A stretch of DNA of 11,230 nt from Planctomycetaceae bacterium (GTDB lineage Bacteria; Planctomycetota; Planctomycetia; Planctomycetales; Planctomycetaceae). The stretch covers positions 1-11,230 of the forward strand of contig JAGQQB010000082.1 of NCBI GenBank assembly GCA_020426425.1, written 5' to 3'. The notes under the pieces are model-generated. The model was not told where the DNA came from. It did no database searches and saw only the letters and a program-made list of their open reading frames with translations. Shown here piece after piece: positions 6,949 through 11,230 of the stretch. The position numbers and the translations under genes were made by a program. The first letter of the stretch is position 1. Each line of letters starts with the position of its first letter.

Positions 6949-7048
6949 GGAGGCTGTCGGCTATCGGCAATCAGCTTTCGGCTCGACCGTGACGGAGTGC
7001 TCGTCTAAGTGAACAATCCCTGCCGAAAGCTGACAGCCGATCGCCTCC
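6949..7048. repeat. Inverted repeat built from degenerate heptamers
   Basis: A perfect 12-bp arm pair (6971-6982 with 7022-7033) continues, after a 2-nt mismatch, into 6963-6968 with 7036-7041. It continues, after an asymmetric bulge, into 6949-6954 with 7043-7048. The loop is 39 nt. The left side (6952-6979) is four in-phase 7-bp units, including GGCTGTC, GGCTATC and AGCTTTC. The right side carries the complementary series, including GCTGACA and GCCGATC. It lies in the divergent gap between the DUF58 and SDR genes. Confidence 0.65.
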
Positions 7049-7134
7049 CACGCTCGGTTGCCTGCGAACGCACCGCTGGTCAACATGTGGGCAGTTGATC
7101 CAACTCAGCAACACAACATCAGGCGAGACGTGGC

Positions 7135-7866
7135 ATGTCACTGCAAGGAAAGACGGCACTCATTATTGGCGGCGGAACCGGGATTGGTTCTGGGATTGCG
7201 CATGGCATGGCGGCGGCAGGGTGTCGCGTGGTCATCGCCGGACGGCGGCTCGATAAGCTGGAGTCTGTCGCTGCTGGATTTGCTGGCGAGCCGGCCATCA
7301 TGTGTCGTGCGAGCGATGTGGCTGATCGCCAACAGGTGCAGGCACTGGTTGAGTGGGCGACCGAGCAACTTGGCCAGATTGACATCATGATCAATTGTGC
7401 TGGCGTGAATGTTCCCAAACGCAAGATGGAGGAGCTTGATCCTGCCGACTGGGACAAGCTGATCCAGATCAACGCGACGGGGGCCTACAACGCGATGCGG
7501 GCGGTGTTGCCCCAGATGCGGGAGCGGAAGGACGGGTTGATTATCAACGTCTCCTCCATTGCTGGCGTTCGCGCTAGTCTGCTTGGCGGTGTGGCCTACA
7601 GTGCGTCGAAATTCGCCATGACCGCCCTGGGAACCTGCGTCGGCTTGGAGGAACGCAACAACGGCATTCGAGTGACAAATGTCTATCCTGGAGAAGTCGA
7701 AACTCCCATCCTTGATGCTCGGCCAGTTCCCGTGAGTGCAGAGCATCGCGCCCGCATCTTGCAGCCGGAGGACATCGCGTCGTTGGTGGTGACGATCGCC
7801 GAACTCCCACCAAGGGCACATGTGCCGGACATTGTGATCAAGCCAACCACGCAAGAGTTCTGCTGA
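7135..7866 (+). CDS. Short-chain dehydrogenase/reductase (classical SDR)
   Basis: This 243-aa protein is a complete classical SDR, a cytoplasmic NAD(P)(H)-dependent oxidoreductase of unknown substrate. The Rossmann glycine motif GGGTGIG is at 12-18. Arg37-Arg38 after the second strand suggests a preference for NADP(H). DV (61-62) and NCAG (87-90) match the adenine-binding and strand-4 positions. The catalytic set is Asn113, Ser141 (in NVSSIAG), Tyr155 and Lys159 (in YSASK). YPG (184-186) precedes the substrate loop. The C-terminus is a little shorter than in many relatives and ends in Cys. The ATG at 7135 places the glycine motif at the usual distance. No strong Shine-Dalgarno is seen. The gene stands alone between the divergent DUF58 gene and the ribosomal protein operon, so neighbours do not indicate a pathway. 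Confidence 0.92.
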   Translation: MSLQGKTALIIGGGTGIGSGIAHGMAAAGCRVVIAGRRLDKLESVAAGFAGEPAIMCRASDVADRQQVQALVEWATEQLGQIDIMINCAGVNVPKRKMEELDPADWDKLIQINATGAYNAMRAVLPQMRERKDGLIINVSSIAGVRASLLGGVAYSASKFAMTALGTCVGLEERNNGIRVTNVYPGEVETPILDARPVPVSAEHRARILQPEDIASLVVTIAELPPRAHVPDIVIKPTTQEFC

Positions 7867-7981
7867 GGACAGAGTTTCCGAGCGCTGGCCGTCGACAGCC
7901 ATTTCTACCGGTTACGCGAGAAATGCTGGGAAATGCTTGTTTGGATGAATTGCGAGTTCTGGAAAATTGCCTACAGTTCGC

Positions 7982-8011
7982 CTCTTGGCGTAAGGCTTTT
8001 TCCGCCAAGAG
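7982..8011 (+). terminator. 9-bp perfect hairpin between the SDR gene and rpmJ
   Basis: CTCTTGGCG (7982-7990) pairs perfectly with CGCCAAGAG (8003-8011) around a 12-nt loop that itself contains five T. It lies 115 bases after the SDR stop and about 67 bases before the promoter candidate. A terminator for the SDR transcript is the simplest reading, but there is no T-tract after the stem. Confidence 0.4.
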
Positions 8012-8077
8012 CTTGAGGGGGGATTGTGCCCTTCGAGTGTGGATTCCCAACCGGCAGGAAAATGCAGTTCCGGTGAC

Positions 8078-8107
8078 TTGCGAATTTTCCCTCTCCCTTT
8101 TTACAAT
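8078..8107 (+). promoter_or_regulatory. Sigma70-type promoter candidate for the rpmJ-rplQ operon
   Basis: TTGCGA (8078-8083) and TACAAT (8102-8107) are separated by 18 bp. They match the -35 consensus at four of six positions and the -10 consensus at five of six. Transcription would start near 8114, giving a leader of about 95 nt before rpmJ. The candidate was chosen by eye and no mapping data were available. Confidence 0.45.
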
Positions 8108-8125
8108 CCGCGACTTGATTTTCTG

Positions 8126-8173
8126 ACGCCCCAGATGTTGACGTCCGTACACGGATGGCGGTTGTGGGGGCGT
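8126..8173 (+). promoter_or_regulatory. Folded leader RNA ahead of rpmJ
   Basis: ACGCCCC (8126-8132) pairs with GGGGCGT (8167-8173). Inside it, TCCG (8144-8147) pairs with CGGA (8152-8155) around a TACA loop. The stem would begin about 12 nt from the predicted transcript start. Ribosomal protein operons are often autoregulated through such leaders, but no match to a known leader is claimed. Confidence 0.35.
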
Positions 8174-8209
8174 TGATGATGAGTTGGAACCTTAGCTGAG
8201 TGTGTGGTC

Positions 8210-8326
8210 ATGAAAGTTCGCTCGAGCGTCAAGCCGATCTGCGAGCACTGTAAGCAAGTCCGTCGCAAGGGACGCATTTACATAATTTGCTCGGCCAATC
8301 CACGGCATAAGCAGCGTCAGGGCTAG
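8210..8326 (+). CDS. 50S ribosomal protein L36 (bL36), zinc-binding form
   Basis: This complete 38-aa protein is a small zinc-ribbon component of the large ribosomal subunit. The start MKVRSSVKP and the end NPRHKQRQG are diagnostic of bL36. The four zinc ligands are present: Cys11, Cys14, Cys27 and His33 (CEHC and CSANPRH). This is therefore the zinc-containing type rather than the zinc-independent paralogue. No clear Shine-Dalgarno precedes the ATG. It is the first gene of the rpmJ-rpsM-rpsK-rpoA-rplQ cluster, with a 102-nt gap to rpsM. That gap includes a 7-bp hairpin (8386-8392 with 8399-8405) just upstream of the rpsM ribosome-binding site. Confidence 0.97.
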   Translation: MKVRSSVKPICEHCKQVRRKGRIYIICSANPRHKQRQG

Positions 8327-8428
8327 TCGCCCGCGCACTCGGATACCCTTTGTTTTCACCGGGTTCGTTCGCGGACCCTCTCGATTCGGTTCCTCGTTGA
8401 ACCGACTGACACTCCCAGGAGAACGTCA

Positions 8429-8815
8429 ATGCCCCGTGTTTTGGGTGTGGACATCCCGAACGACAAGCCAACCTACATCTCCCTGCAGTACCTGCATGGG
8501 TTGGGACAGGTTAAGGCGATTCAAGTCTGCCATACGTTGGGGTTGGATCCTCAACGCCGTGCCCGTGAACTGTCGGACGACGACATTCAGCGGATCAACA
8601 GCACGCTGGACAGCCAGTATACAGTGGAAGGCCAGCTGCGTCGGCAGACGGCTGAGCACATTGGGCGGCTGAAAAGCATCCAGTGTTACCGCGGAATCCG
8701 GCATCGTCGCGGCTTGCCGGTTCGTGGCCAGAATACACAAACCAATGCCCGTACCCGCAAGGGGGTCCGTCGGACCGTTGCTGGTAAGAAGGGTGTGAAA
8801 GACATGCGTCACTAA
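8429..8815 (+). CDS. 30S ribosomal protein S13 (uS13)
   Basis: This 128-aa protein of the 30S head contacts the 50S subunit and the P-site tRNA. The N-terminus MPRVLGVDIP is typical, as is the helix-turn region YLHGLGQVKAIQV (about 22-34). The conserved core YRGIRHRRGLPVRGQNTQ lies near residues 89-106. The basic C-terminal tail, NARTRKGVRRTVAGKKG, is the tRNA-contacting extension. AGGAGA at 8417-8422, six bases before the ATG, supports the start. Length is slightly above the usual 118-126. It lies between rpmJ and rpsK in the standard order. The 101-nt gap to rpsK is long for this operon in other bacteria. Confidence 0.97.
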   Translation: MPRVLGVDIPNDKPTYISLQYLHGLGQVKAIQVCHTLGLDPQRRARELSDDDIQRINSTLDSQYTVEGQLRRQTAEHIGRLKSIQCYRGIRHRRGLPVRGQNTQTNARTRKGVRRTVAGKKGVKDMRH

Positions 8816-8904
8816 GCGGCTGGGCGCGGTGGGAGGCTGTGGCCTCGTGTCGTGTGCTGACTGTCAGTGACCAGTGGTCCAAAGTTTCGAACTCAAGGTT
8901 TCTC

Positions 8905-8910
8905 AAGGAG
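8905..8910 (+). promoter_or_regulatory. Shine-Dalgarno AAGGAG that decides the rpsK start
   Basis: AAGGAG lies six bases before the GTG at 8917. The frame is open back to 8839, but that extension has no homology-like sequence and reads through the Shine-Dalgarno itself. Confidence 0.85.
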
Positions 8911-8916
8911 AGACGC

Positions 8917-9303
8917 GTGGCCAAGGCCAAGCAAGCGAAGAAGCGAATCCGCCGTAACGTGAATCGGGCGATCGCGCACATCAAGGCGACCTTCAACAAC
9001 ACCCTCGTCACCATCACGGATACGAATGGGGACGTGTTGTGCTGGGCGTCGGCCGGAACGGTCGGCTTCAAGGGATCCCGCAAGAGCACTCCGTTTGCCG
9101 CTCAGCGTGCAGCGGAAACGTGTGCCGACCGGGCTCGGAAGTGCGGCGTGCGTGAGATGGATGTGCGCGTTAAAGGCCCTGGTTCGGGTCGTGAAAGCGC
9201 GATCACTGGTCTGCAGGGGGGCGGGATTTCGATCAAACTGATCGAAGATGTGACGCCGCTGCCACACAACGGCTGCCGTCCACGCAAGCGTCGTCGCGTT
9301 TGA
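8917..9303 (+). CDS. 30S ribosomal protein S11 (uS11)
   Basis: This 128-aa protein of the 30S platform binds 16S rRNA near the E site. Diagnostic blocks are HIKATFNNTLVTITD (21-35), SAGTVGFKGSRKSTPFAAQ (45-63), VRVKGPGSGRESAI (83-96) and the C-terminal PLPHNGCRPRKRRRV. Asn118-Gly119 corresponds to the conserved Asn-Gly site that is converted to isoaspartate in E. coli S11. The basic N-terminus (KAKQAKKRIRR) is family-typical. The GTG start is fixed by the AAGGAG six bases upstream. The following 163-nt gap, where many bacteria carry rpsD, contains only a strong hairpin here. Confidence 0.97.
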   Translation: MAKAKQAKKRIRRNVNRAIAHIKATFNNTLVTITDTNGDVLCWASAGTVGFKGSRKSTPFAAQRAAETCADRARKCGVREMDVRVKGPGSGRESAITGLQGGGISIKLIEDVTPLPHNGCRPRKRRRV

Positions 9304-9318
9304 AATCGTGACCTGTTC

Positions 9319-9363
9319 GATTTCGCCAGACCCTGGTCCCGGTGTGGATCGGTCTGGCGAATC
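9319..9363 (+). other. Strong hairpin in the rpsK-rpoA gap
   Basis: Positions 9322-9332 and 9351-9361 pair perfectly over 11 bp. The stem extends by two more pairs across a bulged T (9319-9320 with 9362-9363). The loop is 18 nt. No U-tract follows, so an attenuator, RNase III processing site or protein-binding site is as likely as a terminator. It sits 15 bases after the rpsK stop and about 100 before rpoA. Confidence 0.6.
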
Positions 9364-9454
9364 TGTGATTTGAATTCCTGAGTCTTTGGTGACCACGAAG
9401 GTTGCCCATCGTCGCCTCCCAGGGGAAGGCGGCGTGCCAAACTGTCCAGTTGAG

Positions 9455-9460
9455 GGGGAG
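9455..9460 (+). promoter_or_regulatory. Shine-Dalgarno GGGGAG that decides the rpoA start
   Basis: GGGGAG (9455-9460) lies six bases before the GTG at 9467. The frame is open to 9386, but the extra 27 residues are low-complexity and absent from RpoA proteins. Confidence 0.8.
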
Positions 9461-9466
9461 TGCAAG

Positions 9467-10477
9467 GTGCGTATCCGTTGGAGGAATCTGGAACTTCCCA
9501 GTCGAGTCAATCTCGACCGGTCGACTGCCACTGACACGTACGGAATGTTCGTGGCCGAGCCATTTGAACGCGGGTTCGGTCATACGCTGGCGAACAGCCT
9601 GCGTCGCATTCTGTTGTCCAGTCTCGAAGGGGCTGCGGTCACCCGAGTGAAATTGATCGGGGTTCAACATGAGTTCTCAACGATCCCCGGGGTCGTGGAA
9701 GATGTGACCAATATTTGCCTGAACCTGAAGTCGCTGGTCGTGAAAAACCATGCCGCGACGACGAAGACGTTGCGAATCGAACGTCACAACCGGGGCGTTG
9801 TCACCGGGGCCGATGTGATCACCGACGATCAGGTCGAAGTGATCAACAAGGACCTGATCATCGCCACGATGACGGACGATGTTCCGCTGAGCATTGAATT
9901 GACGGTCGAAAACGGTCGTGGCTATCGCCCGGCGGTCGAGACTCACGAGAAGGACCCCGAACTGGGCGTGATTCCGCTGGACGCCGCCTTTTCGCCGGTC
10001 ACTCGTGTTCGTTACCGCGTGGAAGATACCCGCGTCGGTCAGCGCACGAACTACGACAAGCTGACGCTGGAAATCTGGACGGACGGGACGATTCACCCAG
10101 AGATGGCGATCGTCGAAGCCTCGAAGATCATGCGGAAGCACCTGAATCCGTTCATCAACTACCAGGAACCTGGTCCGGAACTTCCACCTGAAGCCGGTCT
10201 CAAGGGGATGCTGGAAGCGACCGGCTACTCGCCGATCGACCTCGAACTGGAAGAAAAGCTCAACCAGAGTCTGGCCGAACTCAACCTCTCCGTCCGGGCG
10301 ACGAACTGCCTGGAATCGGAAGGGATCAACTCGGTCCGCGACCTGGTGGTTCGCACGGAAGACCAACTGCTGCAGGTCCGCAACTTCGGAGAGACGACAC
10401 TCGTCGAAGTGCGTGATTCGCTGGGCAGCATGGGGTTGCGACTGGGGATGCGGTTGCCATCACGGTCGGCGCGCTAG
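9467..10477 (+). CDS. DNA-directed RNA polymerase alpha subunit
   Basis: This 336-aa protein dimerises to nucleate RNA polymerase assembly, and its C-terminal domain contacts promoter DNA and activators. The N-terminal domain shows EPFERGFGHTLANSLRRILLSS (31-52), VQHEFSTIPGVVEDV (66-80), GRGYRP (150-155) and LDAAFSPVTRVRYRVEDTRVGQ (171-192). The linker (about 234-262) is acidic and Pro-rich. The C-terminal domain has LSVRATNCLESEGI (274-287), carrying the DNA-binding Arg277, Asn280 and Cys281 (E. coli 265, 268, 269). A helix-hairpin-helix follows, with NFGETTLVEV (306-315). The E. coli Lys298 position is Thr310 here. The start is the GTG preceded by GGGGAG. Its neighbours rpsK and rplQ are standard, and rpsD is absent between rpsK and rpoA. 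Confidence 0.97.
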   Translation: MRIRWRNLELPSRVNLDRSTATDTYGMFVAEPFERGFGHTLANSLRRILLSSLEGAAVTRVKLIGVQHEFSTIPGVVEDVTNICLNLKSLVVKNHAATTKTLRIERHNRGVVTGADVITDDQVEVINKDLIIATMTDDVPLSIELTVENGRGYRPAVETHEKDPELGVIPLDAAFSPVTRVRYRVEDTRVGQRTNYDKLTLEIWTDGTIHPEMAIVEASKIMRKHLNPFINYQEPGPELPPEAGLKGMLEATGYSPIDLELEEKLNQSLAELNLSVRATNCLESEGINSVRDLVVRTEDQLLQVRNFGETTLVEVRDSLGSMGLRLGMRLPSRSAR

Positions 10478-10485
10478 GTGATCTT

Positions 10486-10508
10486 GGGGAGGTATGTCTT
10501 GCCTCTCC
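10486..10508 (+). other. Hairpin in the rpoA-rplQ gap
   Basis: GGGGAGG (10486-10492) pairs with CCTCTCC (10502-10508) over seven positions with one G-T wobble and a nine-base loop. It begins eight bases after the rpoA stop. No T-tract follows, so full termination is unlikely; partial attenuation or mRNA processing is possible. Confidence 0.45.
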
Positions 10509-10577
10509 TTGGGTCGCCAGCCATTTGTTTCATCAAGGAATGCCCGGTAAGTCTCGGGCCAAAGTGAGTAGTGAATC

Positions 10578-11222
10578 ATGCGTCACCGTGTCCGAGGTCG
10601 TAAACTGGGCCGGAACAGCAGCCATCGCAAGGCGATGTTCCGGAATATGGCCGCCAGTCTGATCAAGACCGCGAAGGTCTCCGAAGAACCGCAGGCGGGC
10701 GATGCCAAAGTCGCTGGCCGGATCGTCACCACCGTTCCCAAGGCCAAGGAGCTGCGCCCCTTTGTTGAGAAGTTGATCACGCTCGCCAAGAAGGCAATTC
10801 CGCACGAGCAGGCGGCTCAGGAATTCGCGACCACCGCCGAGCGGCAGTCGGAAGAATGGAAGAAGTGGCGGACGTCTGAGCAGTGGCAAAAGTGGTCGCA
10901 GGCGATCGCTCCCGCTGTGGACTACCGTCGTCGCGCCTTCGCCGCGCTGCGGGACAAAGATGCGGTCGCAATCCTGTTCGCCGAACTTGGTCCTCGGTTT
11001 GCTGACCGCCAAGGGGGCTACACGCGGATCGTGCGATTGGCGCAGCGGCGTCTGGGTGATGCCGGTGAGCAGGCACTGATCGAGTTCGTCGGTGAACGGG
11101 ATCGTGCGAAGCGCGGCGCCGCCCGGACTGCTCCGGCTGTCGTGGCCGATGCGCCTGCGGTTGCAACCGCGGGTCCTGCTGCGGCCGAATCGGCCACAAC
11201 CGAAGCTGCCGCCGAAGAATAA
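10578..11222 (+). CDS. 50S ribosomal protein L17 (bL17), enlarged
   Basis: This 214-aa protein keeps the bL17 core: MRHRVRGRKLGRNSSHRKAM (1-20), FRNMAASLI, VPKAKELRPFVEKLITLAK (53-71) and RRRAFAALRD...LGPRFADRQGGYTRIVRL (117-154). The usual length is about 115-130 aa. Compared with E. coli L17 there is an insertion of about 15 residues near 31-47, and one of about 39 residues between LITLAK and RRRAF (72-116). A tail of about 40 residues, rich in Ala and acidic at its end, begins near 175. The second insertion contains a 9-residue tandem repeat of E-x-W-x-K-W (92-97 and 101-106). The gene ends eight bases before the window edge, with a complete TAA. No clear Shine-Dalgarno is seen. Enlarged L17 proteins are, as I recall, typical of planctomycetes, but this was not checked. 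Confidence 0.95.
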   Translation: MRHRVRGRKLGRNSSHRKAMFRNMAASLIKTAKVSEEPQAGDAKVAGRIVTTVPKAKELRPFVEKLITLAKKAIPHEQAAQEFATTAERQSEEWKKWRTSEQWQKWSQAIAPAVDYRRRAFAALRDKDAVAILFAELGPRFADRQGGYTRIVRLAQRRLGDAGEQALIEFVGERDRAKRGAARTAPAVVADAPAVATAGPAAAESATTEAAAEE

Positions 11223-11230
11223 TCTTTACA

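Larger units (their letters stand above)
6833..7134. other. Divergent intergenic region, 302 bases
   Basis: This region lies between the leftward DUF58 gene and the rightward SDR gene, and I see no believable gene in it. It contains phased TGCGGA repeats, a 20-bp palindrome at 6912-6931 and the inverted heptamer element at 6949-7048. Promoters for both flanking genes should be here, but I could not place them with confidence. Confidence 0.5.
7867..8209. other. Intergenic region upstream of the ribosomal operon, 343 bases
   Basis: No gene is visible; the small frames on both strands look non-coding. The region holds a 9-bp hairpin (7982-8011), a sigma70-like promoter candidate (8078-8107) and a folded leader segment (8126-8173) ahead of rpmJ. 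Confidence 0.55.

Noticed and set aside
7138..7902. A 254-codon leftward frame opposite the SDR gene
   Set aside because: It is antisense to a complete SDR with all catalytic motifs. The composition is shadow-like (His, Arg, Ser).
8839..8916. Longer rpsK start at 8839
   Set aside because: The extension has no S11 counterpart and runs through the AAGGAG that serves the GTG at 8917.
9386..9466. Longer rpoA start at 9386
   Set aside because: The extra 27 residues have no RpoA counterpart. GGGGAG precisely precedes the GTG at 9467.
9304..9466. A deleted or degraded rpsD
   Set aside because: No S4-like remnant can be read in any frame. rpsD lies elsewhere in many bacteria, so absence here is not evidence of loss.

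Overview
The window looks like a piece of a planctomycete (Planctomycetota) chromosome. The alpha-operon segment rpmJ-rpsM-rpsK-rpoA-rplQ lacks rpsD between rpsK and rpoA. The L17 protein is greatly enlarged. The remaining genes are of kinds common in that phylum: a Tat-exported DUF3500 protein, a sugar-isomerase-like TIM barrel, and a DUF58 plus BatA-type VWA pair. Several starts are GTG and several genes have no clear Shine-Dalgarno. The phylum assignment is inferred from gene content and protein character, not from a database search.

Left part (1-3754). Positions 1-326 carry no recognisable gene. A leftward unknown gene (327-1049) is divergent from a rightward Tat-signal DUF3500 protein (1652-2704), with a 602-base gene-free region between them. 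That region holds a perfect 12-bp inverted repeat and a degenerate heptamer array. After a hairpin terminator candidate comes a sugar phosphate isomerase/epimerase-like protein (2861-3754) whose expected metal ligands appear to be replaced.

Middle (3755-7134). A large palindromic element lies in the convergent gap. Two leftward genes follow: a DUF58 protein (5933-6832) transcribed ahead of a BatA-like VWA membrane protein (3966-5873). This is the core of a MoxR/Bat-type locus, but no MoxR ATPase adjoins it. The divergent gap at 6833-7134 holds phased TGCGGA repeats and another inverted heptamer array.

Right part (7135-11222). An SDR oxidoreductase is followed by a 343-base leader region with a sigma70-like promoter candidate and folded leader RNA. 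Then come rpmJ (38 aa), rpsM, rpsK, rpoA and rplQ. The gaps between these genes are unusually long (102, 101, 163 and 100 nt), and at least three of them can form a clear hairpin.

The most unusual signal is that three separate intergenic regions carry degenerate 7-bp-period repeats, each with its own unit. Two of them fold back as inverted arrays. No CRISPR array, IS element, tRNA or rRNA was seen.
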